Below, one piece after another: positions 24,908-34,378 of a stretch of DNA of 64,000 nt. The notes below the pieces were generated by a model, which saw only the letters and a list, made by a program, of their open reading frames with translations, had not been told where the DNA came from and made no database searches. The stretch's first letter is position 1, and the number at the start of each line of letters is the position of its first letter. The DNA is from Methylocapsa sp. S129 (lineage in GTDB: Bacteria > Pseudomonadota > Alphaproteobacteria > Rhizobiales > Beijerinckiaceae): contig NZ_LMUI01000011.1 in the NCBI RefSeq assembly GCF_009765995.1, positions 971,475 to 1,035,474 on the forward strand, read 5' to 3'. Made by a program: the position numbers and the translations under genes.

Positions 24908-26411
24908 AGATTTCACCTACCTGCGCTTCGACGCGGCGTCGCGGAAGGCTCTCGAGTTGCAAGGGCTCTCCTGGACGGCGATCGAGAGCATATTTCTGTG
25001 CCCGACGCCGGTGGTCGAGCCGCCGCGCTTCCTGCCGGGTTGCCCAAAGATGGGCTCCTGGTACCAGACCAGAGAATATCTCGCGTCCCAGCACACGATC
25101 CTGTCGATTCACAACCGAGTCTTCGCGCTGCGCGATCCATGGACTAACGCCAACGTAGAGGCCTCATCGGCCTCCGCGCTCGAACCGCAAGAGGGCAGAG
25201 CCTATGGGTTCATCCCCCTAGTCTACGCATTTGGGCAAGACGAGCGATCGTTCTGGGCGGCGAGTTGCGATCTTACGGGCCGCATTGTGTATTTGTTCGT
25301 GCCGGCCCTACGCCTCGTCATCTATGAAATGAGTCTCAAGCGCGCGCAGCTCATCCATTCCGGCCTTTGCGAGGCGCTTGCGCGGCTCGATCGGGAGAGA
25401 GAAGAGGGCGCGCGCGAAAAATCGCGTAGGGTGATTGGGTTGCTCGATATGGTGACGAATTTCGGTCATCATATGATCAATCACCTGGCCGGCCTTGATC
25501 TGCTGATTGACCATGGGCTTGCAGGTCGGCTGGATGAGGTCTGGATCGTCGGCAGCGAGTTTTTCGGGAACGTGGAAGAACTCTATCCGGAAATCGGCGA
25601 TCGGGTGCGCAGATTTTCGTCGCGGCGTGAGCTCTCCGCCGCCGTCCGCGAAACGAACGATCTTGTCGTCAGAATCGGCGCGAATTTTTTCTTCGAGACG
25701 ACAAGACAGCGTATTTTGAAGGCAGCGAACGGCCGTTATGCGTCGAATCCAAGCGCCGGTCGGCGCCCGCTTATCGCCGTGACGATACGCGGCGCCGGAA
25801 GGCGCTGCGAGAATCTCGCTGAGGTGATCACCCATATATATGAGAACCTCCGAGCTGACTTTCCGCAGATCGGATTTGTCATCGATGGGTGGGTTTTCAG
25901 GGAGCAGGAGATCGTTTCGGCGTCCTCGGCGGCGACTTGTCTCGACGCGCGATACGCTTCGGGGATCAAGGCGGAATTTGCCGCCGCGCGCGAGGCGTTC
26001 AAGAATGTTCCGGCCGCCGCCATTGCCCGCAACCTTCTGGGCGCTTCGATACTCAGCTCGATCGTCGGTCTGTCCGACATCGACGCTTATCTCGCTCACG
26101 TCGGCACTCTCCAGCACAAGATTGCGTTCTTCTCTCTTGCGAGAGGCGTCGTCCACGGACCCGTAAGCCAAATGACGGATATCGAGGCCGGACCATTCCA
26201 GGCGGCGTTGGGCGTGGGACCGCTCTATGTCGAGCCGTCGATGATTGAAGATATCCCAACCGGGTCGGATCGCGGACCCGCGTTCAACAATTACCGCATC
26301 CTGGATGCGGCCGGCGTTTCTCGGCGAATCCGAATGTGCCTGGAAGCTAGCGAATCGTCTGCGCCAGCGCGCGAAGATACTTTCCGTCCTGGTCGCCAAG
26401 CGTGGGCATGA
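24900..26411 (+). CDS. Unrecognised 503-residue protein, possible glycan-related enzyme
   Basis: I do not recognise a named family. The protein is soluble, without signal or membrane segments. It has an N-terminal 160-residue domain with IESIFLCPTPVVEPPRFLPG and YGFIPLVYAFGQDERSFWA. A central region contains NFGHHMINHLAGLDLLIDH. A C-terminal half has alternating strands and helices (RPLIAVTIRGAGRRCENLA, FPQIGFVIDGWVF, YLAHVGTLQHKIAFFSLARG, GVVHGPVSQ). The last pattern recalls GT-B-like or GT61-like glycosyltransferases, but the match is too weak to name. The ATG at 24900 sits inside the end of the small upstream frame. Its last 65 bases overlap the end of the convergent GH71/GH99-like gene. 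Confidence 0.75.
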   Translation: MSEDFTYLRFDAASRKALELQGLSWTAIESIFLCPTPVVEPPRFLPGCPKMGSWYQTREYLASQHTILSIHNRVFALRDPWTNANVEASSASALEPQEGRAYGFIPLVYAFGQDERSFWAASCDLTGRIVYLFVPALRLVIYEMSLKRAQLIHSGLCEALARLDREREEGAREKSRRVIGLLDMVTNFGHHMINHLAGLDLLIDHGLAGRLDEVWIVGSEFFGNVEELYPEIGDRVRRFSSRRELSAAVRETNDLVVRIGANFFFETTRQRILKAANGRYASNPSAGRRPLIAVTIRGAGRRCENLAEVITHIYENLRADFPQIGFVIDGWVFREQEIVSASSAATCLDARYASGIKAEFAAAREAFKNVPAAAIARNLLGASILSSIVGLSDIDAYLAHVGTLQHKIAFFSLARGVVHGPVSQMTDIEAGPFQAALGVGPLYVEPSMIEDIPTGSDRGPAFNNYRILDAAGVSRRIRMCLEASESSAPAREDTFRPGRQAWA

Positions 26412-27471
26412 TGCAGCCGCCTTCGTCGCACTCACTCCAGGAATATATCAGCGCAACTCTTGCGGGACATTGCGTGGGATGGTCGCGCATAAAGAGATCG
26501 GCGGCCTTAACCTCGGCTGCAAATTCTTCCGGGCTCGCCATTTCGAAGTAGGAATCGGATTTCGCCGCGGGCTTCGCGTCTCCCTGCTCCCACGGCACAG
26601 GGTGGTCAAGCCTGGGCCGATCATCCCAACCAACCTGGAGGATCGGCACGCAGGGATAGCCCGGGGCGGCCATCCGCGCCCAATAAGCCCTCACCTGACG
26701 ATCAAGCTCGGAATATTTGCGGTTCCCCGTCGATTTGAAACCAGCGATATAATTGCTGATGGCGTCCGCTCCGGAGCCCGTAAAAAGTTTGACGTCGACC
26801 GCGGGATCGAACAGCACGATATACGGATTGCCAACGCCCTCGTCGGCGCAGAGGCGCCGAAAATTGTCGAGAGCGGCGCGAAGGCCGTCGAGGACGCCAA
26901 AATAGGTCTTCAATTCGTTTTCCCGATAGAAAATGAACAGGAGCGGTCTCCGCGCGCTTCCCATACGCGCCTTGAAATAATTGGGCTGCTGCATCAAGTT
27001 GCACCAGGCTCTGAGCTTGTTCTCACGTTCGGACGCCGAGGTCGAACTCAATGGCGGCGACAGATCGCCCAGTCCAATAATCGGGCACCATGCGATCTGA
27101 TTGCGAAGCGCGGAGGATTGGTAGAGGTCCCATGCCTTCCGGAGGCTGGAATTGGCCGCGTACCAGTCGAAGGCCCAAAATGACAGTCCGGCGCGAGCGG
27201 CGGCTTCGATTTCGGCGTCAAGGACAGCTTGCGCGCCGTTGCAGGTCATGCCGTCCGCATCGCTGTAGGCGCAGTTAATCGGGGCGCGATTGCGGTAGCG
27301 CTCGGGCGCCAGATTCTGTTGCGGAAACACGCTATCGCCCTCTTTGCGATACCAAGCGTCCCATCGAATCGCGCCAAAATCTGCTTTTTCTTCCGCGGCC
27401 GGTGCTCCAGTCGCCCCCGCAATTGCGAGTAGAGGCAAGCGAGCGAGCAATTCGCGACGGGTGATCAGCAT
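26347..27471 (-). CDS. Exported GH71/GH99-like TIM-barrel protein
   Basis: The 374-residue protein starts with a twin-arginine-like signal (MLITRRELLARLPLLAIAGA, cleavage likely near PAAEEK). The mature part resembles the GH71/GH99-like glycosidase superfamily: AIRWDAWYRKEG at the start, LSFWAFDWYAANSS, RPLLFIFYRENE, and ALIYSWSECDEGG near residue 345, comparable to WNEWCEGAYLEPD in the WbsX domain of the large transferase. It probably acts on a surface polysaccharide outside the cytoplasm. The ATG at 27471 follows GGAGCG. A decayed relative lies at about 9083-9280. Its 3' end overlaps the convergent upstream gene by 65 bases. Substrate and linkage are unknown. Confidence 0.7.
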   Translation of the reverse strand: MLITRRELLARLPLLAIAGATGAPAAEEKADFGAIRWDAWYRKEGDSVFPQQNLAPERYRNRAPINCAYSDADGMTCNGAQAVLDAEIEAAARAGLSFWAFDWYAANSSLRKAWDLYQSSALRNQIAWCPIIGLGDLSPPLSSTSASERENKLRAWCNLMQQPNYFKARMGSARRPLLFIFYRENELKTYFGVLDGLRAALDNFRRLCADEGVGNPYIVLFDPAVDVKLFTGSGADAISNYIAGFKSTGNRKYSELDRQVRAYWARMAAPGYPCVPILQVGWDDRPRLDHPVPWEQGDAKPAAKSDSYFEMASPEEFAAEVKAADLFMRDHPTQCPARVALIYSWSECDEGGCIMPTLGDQDGKYLRALAQTIR

Positions 27472-27656
27472 GAGCGCTCCGAAGATGAGCGAGAACACAA
27501 ACGATCAACTTTGCGATCGTCTCTATTGATCGCGACTATTTCAGGGCCGCAAGCCCCCACAACGATCTGCAATCGCCGTGTCCATTGTCGCCTATGGCGC
27601 GGGCCTCTGCGACGCCCTTGGGCAGTTGGCGGCAGGCGTTGAGACGAAAGGCGTTT

Positions 27657-28319
27657 CTAAACATCATCAAACATGTCGAGCCCGGCAGCCTTCAGCCTCC
27701 GCTGCACGCCGACCTTGTCGGCCTTCTCCATCAGCGCGACGACCCAAAGGTCGAGCCGCTCGCGTTTGGCCAGAACTGTGGGAAAGCCGGCGTCGAGCAA
27801 CAATTTGCCGAGCGACGCGCTCGTGAGCCCTGTGTTATGCGCCATGTAGAGCTTGCCGCGTGCGATTGAGTCCCCGTGGCCGAAAAGCATATCGCGCGGC
27901 GTGATGGGGCCGCTGGGCGAGATATAGGCGACATGGTCGAGACCGTGCTCCAAGAGAGCGCTCGCGACGGCCTCAAGGTCAGGCGACGTGATCAGGGCGA
28001 AGCCGTCAGGCTTCAATACCCTGCGAAACTCCGATAGTGCGAGCGGAACCTCATGAGCATGGAGATGCTCCAGACTATGTGACGACCAGACCGCGTCGAA
28101 ACTGCGTGCGGGCGCAAACGCGCTCATGTCAGTGATCGAACCTATCAGATCGGGCTCGGTCCGCGGATCGATATCGACACGGACTTCGCGCCATGTCTTG
28201 TCGCGGAAGACGGAATGCAATTGACGTGAGGATCGCGGACCCGATCCTGCATTGAGCACGCGTGAGCCGCTTTGCGTCGCCGGCTCATGCGAATCCAGAG
28301 GCTTCAAGAATGGCTTCAT
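27657..28319 (-). CDS. SAM-dependent methyltransferase (type 11)
   Basis: The 220-residue protein has the class I methyltransferase fold. Motif I is VLNAGSGPRSSRQLH, the acidic post-I segment is VRVDIDPRTEPDLIGSI, and the type 11 signature is FDAVWSSHSLEHLHAHEVPL followed by EFRRVLKPDGFALITSPDL. It should transfer a methyl group from S-adenosylmethionine to a small molecule or sugar. The ATG at 28319 is chosen because the more upstream open part is unlike protein. It lies head-to-head with the dTDP-rhamnose operon across a gap of about 380 bases, so methylation of a deoxysugar or glycan terminus is plausible, though not shown. Confidence 0.8.
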   Translation of the reverse strand: MKPFLKPLDSHEPATQSGSRVLNAGSGPRSSRQLHSVFRDKTWREVRVDIDPRTEPDLIGSITDMSAFAPARSFDAVWSSHSLEHLHAHEVPLALSEFRRVLKPDGFALITSPDLEAVASALLEHGLDHVAYISPSGPITPRDMLFGHGDSIARGKLYMAHNTGLTSASLGKLLLDAGFPTVLAKRERLDLWVVALMEKADKVGVQRRLKAAGLDMFDDV

Positions 28320-28701
28320 CCTGGACGCTCCACGTGTTGCATGCCGCTGCCGAGTCCGCTCGACCCAAGCGGACTCTTCGACGCCCAGCAACGGGTGATC
28401 GTAAAGAGGCTTAAAATTTGGTCAGCGCTACAACTAGAACTGCGCGGCGGCTTCCGGTGCAGGAAGCGTGGCGACCGGCGAATATCGCGCGCCTCGTGCG
28501 CCGCTTTATGCAAATTGAAACGGTCGGCGAAACATTTCATTTTCAATAGCGAGACTTTGCCAATTTCTCAATCGCTCTCGACTCGACTTGTCCGCTCATT
28601 CTTCCGAAGAATGCAATGCGCGAACGTCGAGAGACAACGGCGAACGAACAGCCGCCAATCGTATTTTCGACTCGGGTTTCATCCTGGAGCATCGCCGTTC
28701 A
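28320..28701. other. Divergent gap between the methyltransferase gene and the rfb operon
   Basis: The 382 bases hold the promoters of two divergent units. AT-richer patches occur near 28415-28425 and 28515-28560. No reliable promoter, operator or hairpin was identified, and no open frame with a ribosome binding site. Confidence 0.4.
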
Positions 28702-29316
28702 ATGCTGGACATCAAGGCACTCGCCATATCGGACGTGAAACTTATCGCACCCAAGCGTTTTGGAGATCATCGCGGCTTCTTCTCTGAAGTGTTCAACCAC
28801 CGGCTGTTGCGTGGGAACGGCATCGATCTCGAATTCGTTCAAGACAATCATTCGCTTTCTGTTGAGGTCGGCACGGTGCGCGGCCTGCATTTCCAGACGC
28901 TGCCTCATGCGCAAGGCAAACTCGTGCGCGTGGCGCGCGGGCGGATCCTCGATGTGGCGGTCGATCTGCGCCGCGGGTCGCCGACATATGGCCGCCATGT
29001 GACGGCCGAACTCTCGGCGGAGAATTGGCGGCAGCTCTGGGTTCCGCCAGGTTTCGCTCATGGATTCTGCACGCTTGAGCCGAATACGGAGGTGCTCTAC
29101 AAGACGACCGATTATTATTCTCCACAACATGACGCCGGTCTTTACTGGGCCGATATGGCGCTCGGAATTTCCTGGCCGGTTTCCTCGGCGCGCGCGATCG
29201 TATCCGACAAGGATGCGAAGCTGCCGCGCATGGCCGATTTGACCTCGCCATTCGCGTGGGCGCCGCCCGACATCGAGCCGTCGGCGTCGCTCGCGGCAGC
29301 GGGGTTCGGCCGATGA
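28702..29316 (+). CDS. rfbC: dTDP-4-dehydrorhamnose 3,5-epimerase
   Basis: The 204-residue cupin enzyme epimerises C3 and C5 of dTDP-4-dehydro-6-deoxyglucose, the third step to dTDP-L-rhamnose. Hallmarks are [35 protein letters not shown] (with the catalytic His), and [27 protein letters not shown] split around the second His region. The length is slightly above the usual 180-190 residues. The ATG at 28702 is preferred; a TTG at 28588 lies upstream in the same frame. Its TGA overlaps the ATG of rfbB (ATGA), so the rfb genes are translated in a coupled series. Confidence 0.95.
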   Translation: MLDIKALAISDVKLIAPKRFGDHRGFFSEVFNHRLLRGNGIDLEFVQDNHSLSVEVGTVRGLHFQTLPHAQGKLVRVARGRILDVAVDLRRGSPTYGRHVTAELSAENWRQLWVPPGFAHGFCTLEPNTEVLYKTTDYYSPQHDAGLYWADMALGISWPVSSARAIVSDKDAKLPRMADLTSPFAWAPPDIEPSASLAAAGFGR

Positions 29317-30368
29317 GAGCGATCGTCACTGGCGGCGCGGGATTTATCGGTTCGGCGCTTTGCCGATGGCTCGTGGCTCATTTGGGTTGGAATGTCGTCA
29401 ACGTCGACAAGTTGACCTATGCCGCCAATCTCTCATCGCTCGCGCCCATCGCGGATCGGCCAAACTATGCGTTCGTCGAAGCCGACATTTGCGATCGCTC
29501 GAAAATGGACGAGGCGTTTCGCGCCTATCAGCCCAACGCCGTGATGCATCTGGCCGCTGAAAGCCATGTCGACCGGTCGATCACCGGATCGGCGGAATTC
29601 ATCCGCACGAATGTGCTCGGGGCCCATACGCTACTGGAATCGGCGCGCGTCTATTGGGACGGCCTGTCTGGCGAAGCGCGTGACAGGTTCCGCTTTTTGC
29701 ACGTGTCGACCGACGAGGTTTACGGTTCTCTTGGCAAGACGGGCCTCTTCACCGAGGAGACCGCTTATGCGCCCCGCTCGCCCTATTCGGCGAGCAAGGC
29801 GGCGTCCGACCATATCGTGATGGCGTGGAGCGAGACCTACGGCCTTCCCACGCTCATCTCGAATTGTTCGAACAATTATGGTCCGTTTCACTTTCCAGAG
29901 AAGTTGATTCCGCTGATCATCGTCAATGCGTTGCATGGCAATTCCCTCCCGGTCTATGGCGATGGCCAGAATGTGCGCGATTGGCTGTACGTCGACGATC
30001 ATGTGAAGGCGCTGGTTGCAATATTGACCCAGGGCCGTCCGGGGGAGACCTATAACGTCGGCGGACGCAACGAGCGGACGAACTTGCAAGTCGTTGAGCG
30101 CATTTGCGATCTCGTCGATAGCCATGCGGGGCCGCTCGCGAACGGTCAGCGTCGACGCAGCCTCATTACCTTTGTCGCCGATCGACCCGGTCATGACCGG
30201 CGCTATGCGATAGACGCCACCAAGCTCGAACGCGAACTCGGTTGGCGCGCAGAGGAGACTTTCGAGTCCGGTCTTGAGAGGACGGTGATTTGGTTTCTCG
30301 CCAATGAGGCCTGGTGGCGGCCGCTGCATCAGCATGCTCGCCAGCGGCTCGGCCTCGTGGCGGCCTGA
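29313..30368 (+). CDS. rfbB: dTDP-glucose 4,6-dehydratase
   Basis: The 351-residue extended SDR enzyme converts dTDP-glucose to dTDP-4-dehydro-6-deoxyglucose. It shows the NAD motif [16 protein letters not shown] at the N-terminus, [13 protein letters not shown], the catalytic STDEVYGSL segment, and [10 protein letters not shown] carrying the Tyr and Lys of the YxxxK motif. A second substrate-binding block is [18 protein letters not shown]. The length is normal for the family. The start at 29313 shares ATGA with the end of rfbC. The next gene begins within a few bases of its stop. Confidence 0.95.
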   Translation: MRAIVTGGAGFIGSALCRWLVAHLGWNVVNVDKLTYAANLSSLAPIADRPNYAFVEADICDRSKMDEAFRAYQPNAVMHLAAESHVDRSITGSAEFIRTNVLGAHTLLESARVYWDGLSGEARDRFRFLHVSTDEVYGSLGKTGLFTEETAYAPRSPYSASKAASDHIVMAWSETYGLPTLISNCSNNYGPFHFPEKLIPLIIVNALHGNSLPVYGDGQNVRDWLYVDDHVKALVAILTQGRPGETYNVGGRNERTNLQVVERICDLVDSHAGPLANGQRRRSLITFVADRPGHDRRYAIDATKLERELGWRAEETFESGLERTVIWFLANEAWWRPLHQHARQRLGLVAA

Positions 30369-30369
30369 G

Positions 30370-31293
30370 TTGCGCGCGGCGCCATCGACCATTGTCGTTA
30401 CGGGCCGGCGCGGGCAGATCGCGTCCGCGCTCGGGCGCACATTGACGCAGGCGGGGTTCGACGTCGTTCTCATCGGACGGCCGGAGTGCGACCTTGTCGA
30501 TGCGGGAGCTGTGCGCCGGGCCATCGCCGAGGCTCGGCCGGCGCTCGTCATCAATGCGGCCGCCTATACCGCCGTCGACAAGGCGGAAGATGATTCCGGT
30601 GCGGCCTTCGCTGTCAATCGCGACGGGGCAGGCTATGTGGCGGAGGCCGCCGCCCAGGTGGGCGCGCCGATCATCCATTTTTCGACCGATTATGTTTTCG
30701 ACGGCAGCAAAGGCGCCCCCTATGTCGAGAGCGACCCAACGCGACCGCTCGGCGTCTATGGGCGCTCCAAACTTGCCGGCGAGGCCGCTGTCGCGGAGGC
30801 CAATTCACGCGCCATCATTTTGCGGACGGCCTGGGTATGCAGTTCTGGCGGCGCCAATTTTCTCAATACGATGCTCCGCCTCGCCGCAAGCCGCGATGAA
30901 CTTGGCGTCGTCAATGATCAGCGCGGCGCGCCCAGCTTCGCGGCCGACATCGCCGGGGCGACGGCGCAGATCGCGGCCAATATTTTGGACACTCCCGATG
31001 ATCCCTCGCTCTATGGAACCTTCCACCTGACCTCGGCCGGCGAGACGACATGGTGCGGTTTTGCGCGCAGCATTTTCGAGGGCTCGGCGGTGCGTTCAGG
31101 CCCGCATGCGCGAGTCAAGCCGATCGCGACCGCGGACTATCCCACGCGCGCCCAGCGCCCGGCCGATTCAAGGCTCGACTGTTCGCTTGTCGCGGCGCGC
31201 CACGGCGTGGTCATGCCCGATTGGCGCGACGGGCTCGAACGCTGCCTTGATGAATTGTTCGCCACGCCAATGCGAGAGGAAAGAGCGTCATGA
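30370..31293 (+). CDS. rfbD: dTDP-4-dehydrorhamnose reductase
   Basis: The enzyme uses NAD(P)H to reduce dTDP-4-dehydro-L-rhamnose to dTDP-L-rhamnose. Motifs are [11 protein letters not shown] (nucleotide binding), [23 protein letters not shown] and the catalytic YGRSKLAGE. The start is uncertain: the frame is open back into rfbB, with an ATG at 30334 and a TTG at 30370 directly after the rfbB stop. The TTG gives 307 residues and only a short extension before the first strand, so it is preferred. Its TGA overlaps the ATG of rfbA. Confidence 0.92.
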   Translation: MRAAPSTIVVTGRRGQIASALGRTLTQAGFDVVLIGRPECDLVDAGAVRRAIAEARPALVINAAAYTAVDKAEDDSGAAFAVNRDGAGYVAEAAAQVGAPIIHFSTDYVFDGSKGAPYVESDPTRPLGVYGRSKLAGEAAVAEANSRAIILRTAWVCSSGGANFLNTMLRLAASRDELGVVNDQRGAPSFAADIAGATAQIAANILDTPDDPSLYGTFHLTSAGETTWCGFARSIFEGSAVRSGPHARVKPIATADYPTRAQRPADSRLDCSLVAARHGVVMPDWRDGLERCLDELFATPMREERAS

Positions 31294-32213
31294 AGGGCAT
31301 CATTCTGGCGGGAGGAGCCGGCTCCCGCCTTTTCCCGCTTACCTTCGCCGTCAGCAAGCAGATTTTGCCGGTCTACGACAAGCCGATGATCTATTATCCG
31401 CTGTCGGTTCTCATGTTGGCCGGAATTCGAGATATTCTCGTTATTTCGACGCCGCGCGACACGCCGACATTCACCGCGCTTCTCGGCGACGGGGCCCGCT
31501 GGGGGATCAACCTCAGCTATGCCGTTCAGACAGAGCCGCGCGGCCTCGCGGATGCATTCATCCTGGGAGAGGCGTTTCTCGCAGGTGAGGCCGCGGCGCT
31601 CGTGCTCGGCGACAATATCTTCTACGGCAGCGGGCTCGGGCCGATCTTGCGCGGCATTGCGCGGCGCAACAATGGCGCCACCATTTTTGCGTATCGCGTC
31701 AGGGATCCGCATCGCTACGGCGTGGTCGCCTTCGATGAGGGCGGTTTTGCGACATCGATCGAGGAGAAGCCGCAATATCCGAAATCGGACTGGGCGGTGA
31801 CCGGCATGTATTTCTATGACAATGATGTTGTCGACGTCGCCAAGGCGGTCAAACCGTCGGCGCGCGGCGAGATCGAGATCACGGACATTAACAACACCTA
31901 TATGCGGCGCGGCAAGCTCAGGGTGGAGCGGCTCGGCCGCGGGTTTGCCTGGCTCGACACGGGCACGCATGATTCGATGATGGAGGCGGGAGAATTCATC
32001 CGCACCATCGAACACCGGCAGGGCATGAAGATAGGGTGCCCGGAAGAGATCGCCTTCGAGATGGAATGGATTGATCGCGATGGGCTCGCTGCGATCGGCC
32101 AGTCCATGAAAAGCACGGAATACGGGGCCTATCTGCTGCAGCTCGCCGCGGCCCCGAGAGCGGATGACCTCGTCGTTCAAGCCAAGCGGATGGCCAATGC
32201 TCGCTCCAACTGA
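31290..32213 (+). CDS. rfbA: Glucose-1-phosphate thymidylyltransferase
   Basis: The 307-residue nucleotidyltransferase makes dTDP-glucose from dTTP and glucose 1-phosphate, the first step of the dTDP-rhamnose pathway. Hallmarks are [20 protein letters not shown] (signature with the catalytic Lys region), [51 protein letters not shown] and [19 protein letters not shown] ribosome binding site precedes the ATG at 31290, which overlaps the rfbD stop as ATGA. The following pyruvyltransferase-like gene starts inside its 3' end, so all six genes from rfbC to 34338 may be one transcript. Confidence 0.95.
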   Translation: MKGIILAGGAGSRLFPLTFAVSKQILPVYDKPMIYYPLSVLMLAGIRDILVISTPRDTPTFTALLGDGARWGINLSYAVQTEPRGLADAFILGEAFLAGEAAALVLGDNIFYGSGLGPILRGIARRNNGATIFAYRVRDPHRYGVVAFDEGGFATSIEEKPQYPKSDWAVTGMYFYDNDVVDVAKAVKPSARGEIEITDINNTYMRRGKLRVERLGRGFAWLDTGTHDSMMEAGEFIRTIEHRQGMKIGCPEEIAFEMEWIDRDGLAAIGQSMKSTEYGAYLLQLAAAPRADDLVVQAKRMANARSN

Positions 32214-33426
32214 TTATATCGGCTATCGAAGCTGGAACCGCATCCGCAACAGCGGCGACGCCATTACCCCCTATATTCTGGAGGGCCTCACCGGCCTTCC
32301 CACCCGCTCGGTCGGCCCCGAACTGCCTCACATCCTGGGCGTCGGCAGCATTCTTTTTTTCGCGAACAAAAACAGCAGCGTATGGGGAGCGGGAGTCCTC
32401 AATCCGAACACGCCGCTGCCCGACATTCATGACAGCTCGTTTCACGCGTTGCGAGGAAAGAAAACGCGGGATTTTGTGAAAGGTCTCGGCATCGCAATTC
32501 CCGATTTGCCGCTCGGAGATCCAGGGATATTCGCGCGCGAAGTTTGCGATCTCATCCCGGAGGAGAGGCGGAAGATCAAATTTCGCGCCGCTTTCGTGCC
32601 TCATCACGGCTCCATCAAACATCCGCTCTATGAGGCGGTTCGCGACAATCCCGAGTTCGTATTCATCGACATTCTCGATGACAGCCTGTTGCCGCTGGAG
32701 CAAACCCTGCAATCCGAAGTCGTGATCTCGCAGAGTCTGCACGGCTTGATTTACGCGGAGAGTCTGGGCAAGCCAAACCTCTGGATCTCGGAGCGGAACG
32801 ACGAAATCTGGCGATTCAAGTTCGAAGATTGGTATTCGACGACCATCGAACCTCAATCGGGGGCCAAGCCGCTCACAACGGACATTGACGCGCTCATCGC
32901 CGAAGCGCGGCTCTGCGGCTCCAATATCGACAAGGACGCCCTCGCAAACGCGCTGCCCGCGCACGCGTCGCTCGCACAATCGGCGCATTTTATGAACTTC
33001 AGATCGTGCCGCAAATACAATCCCGCGGTCCTTTTTGTCGACACGCTGTTTTCCGGACGCCGTTACGCGAAAGGCGAACTCAGCGCCGACATGTTGGACG
33101 CCTTGCGCCGAAAAATATTTCCGGCGGTCTACGGCCTGTTCAAAGGTTGGGCCGAGCGCAGCTATTGTCTCGTAGCGCCGGCCGACGAGGCGATCAACCT
33201 GGATCACGAGAAAATTTCCGCGGTTGCGCGGTTTCTTGACGAGAACGCCGCGGTCGACTTCGCCTTCGTCATGCAAAGGGAGGACGTCGACGAGCAGGCC
33301 ATCGTCGAAGATGGCGGGCATGGGGGCCTGTCTTTGATGCGGGAGAACGGCGTGGCGGGCGGCGCCATCATGTTGCGGCCGGATTCCTATCAATTGACCA
33401 GCAATTATGTGACCGTCTGCATATAG
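32197..33426 (+). CDS. Polysaccharide pyruvyl transferase-like protein
   Basis: The 409-residue protein shows the layout of the polysaccharide pyruvyl transferase family: [17 protein letters not shown] near the start, [39 protein letters not shown], and [25 protein letters not shown], where SLHG is a family hallmark. Family members put a ketal-linked pyruvate on exopolysaccharide sugars (ExoV type) or act in related glycan reactions. The last 150 residues lie beyond the family core and are unassigned. The ATG at 32197 overlaps the end of rfbA by 17 bases. Context supports modification of a rhamnose-containing glycan. Confidence 0.75.
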   Translation: MLAPTDYIGYRSWNRIRNSGDAITPYILEGLTGLPTRSVGPELPHILGVGSILFFANKNSSVWGAGVLNPNTPLPDIHDSSFHALRGKKTRDFVKGLGIAIPDLPLGDPGIFAREVCDLIPEERRKIKFRAAFVPHHGSIKHPLYEAVRDNPEFVFIDILDDSLLPLEQTLQSEVVISQSLHGLIYAESLGKPNLWISERNDEIWRFKFEDWYSTTIEPQSGAKPLTTDIDALIAEARLCGSNIDKDALANALPAHASLAQSAHFMNFRSCRKYNPAVLFVDTLFSGRRYAKGELSADMLDALRRKIFPAVYGLFKGWAERSYCLVAPADEAINLDHEKISAVARFLDENAAVDFAFVMQREDVDEQAIVEDGGHGGLSLMRENGVAGGAIMLRPDSYQLTSNYVTVCI

Positions 33427-33435
33427 AGGCGCCGA

Positions 33436-34338
33436 ATGGATGCGCTCGTTCTCCTCAGAAGCCATGCCTACAATGCCCATGTCAGCAAGGCGTTTGGCGC
33501 TCTTCGCAGCTTTTCGCGGCAGAGCGAGGTCATGCTCCTTCTGGATGTGACGAACGGCGACATTTCCAGCGACGTTCCGACGCTCAAATTCAGCGGCGAG
33601 CGACTGCGAAGGATCGGTCTCGAACTCTACCCGGCAGGCCAATGGGCCTGGTTCGCTGGGGATTATGCGCTCTATTGCGCCTTTCTCGATCGGCCGGAAC
33701 ATTCGCATTATGTGATGATCGACTACGACACCAAGGTCAATTTTTCGATCGACGATTTCCTGGGGCGGATCGGGAGCGCCGATTGGGATCTCGTCGGCCC
33801 GTATGCCGGCTTTGAACGCGCCGATTGGATGTGGAGCGCCGCGGGACGGTATTGGTTCAGCCGCGTCGCCGGATGTTTCTTTCCGATTGTCGTCGTGTCG
33901 CGAAGATTGTTGTTGCGATGTCTTGAGCATCGTCTCGCGCATGCGCGCGCGGTTCCGATCGAGGCGGCGGCGCGCGAGGAGTTCCTCCGACAGAGATGGA
34001 TGAATTGCGAAGCTTTCGTGCCGTCGGTCGCGCTGGCGGAGGGATATCGGATGGCCGACATTCAGCAATTCGTGCCGGGATGGAGCTATTCATACATGCG
34101 CGACGTGGACGTCTTGCACTGGGAGATGCCGCAACTTGCGACGGTTCCGTGCGCGCATCCGGTTTTCTTGAAGGAAGACCTGCCGGAGCAGATCAGCAAG
34201 CGGCTGCGCAATCTCCCGCAGGGCGAGTTGCGAGAGTGGGTGGTGAAGCGGGCGGGCGAGTTGCGCGGGTCGGACAGCGCGCTGTGGGAGGCGGTCCAGG
34301 CCGCGAACCCGGAGCTACGCGACGTCCGTCGCGCATGA
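33436..34338 (+). CDS. Putative DXD-containing glycosyltransferase, last gene of the rfb unit
   Basis: The 300-residue protein is not assigned to a named family. Residues 1-120 look like a GT-A nucleotide-binding half: MDALVLLRSHAYNAHVSKAF, EVMLLLDVTNGDI, and HYVMIDYDTKVNFSIDDFL, where DYD could be the metal-binding DXD. A later SVALAEGYRMADIQQFVPGW fits an acceptor loop. There is no signal or membrane helix. It follows the pyruvyltransferase-like gene by nine bases and ends the rightward run, so it probably adds a sugar to the same polymer. Confidence 0.65.
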   Translation: MDALVLLRSHAYNAHVSKAFGALRSFSRQSEVMLLLDVTNGDISSDVPTLKFSGERLRRIGLELYPAGQWAWFAGDYALYCAFLDRPEHSHYVMIDYDTKVNFSIDDFLGRIGSADWDLVGPYAGFERADWMWSAAGRYWFSRVAGCFFPIVVVSRRLLLRCLEHRLAHARAVPIEAAAREEFLRQRWMNCEAFVPSVALAEGYRMADIQQFVPGWSYSYMRDVDVLHWEMPQLATVPCAHPVFLKEDLPEQISKRLRNLPQGELREWVVKRAGELRGSDSALWEAVQAANPELRDVRRA

Positions 34339-34378
34339 CCGCCGGAGAATGGCGTGCGATTGCGGCCCCGGCCGGCGT

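Noticed and set aside
31996-34068. 690-codon leftward open frame across rfbA and the next genes
   Set aside because: It is antisense to three coding genes with clear motifs; GC-rich DNA often leaves such frames open.
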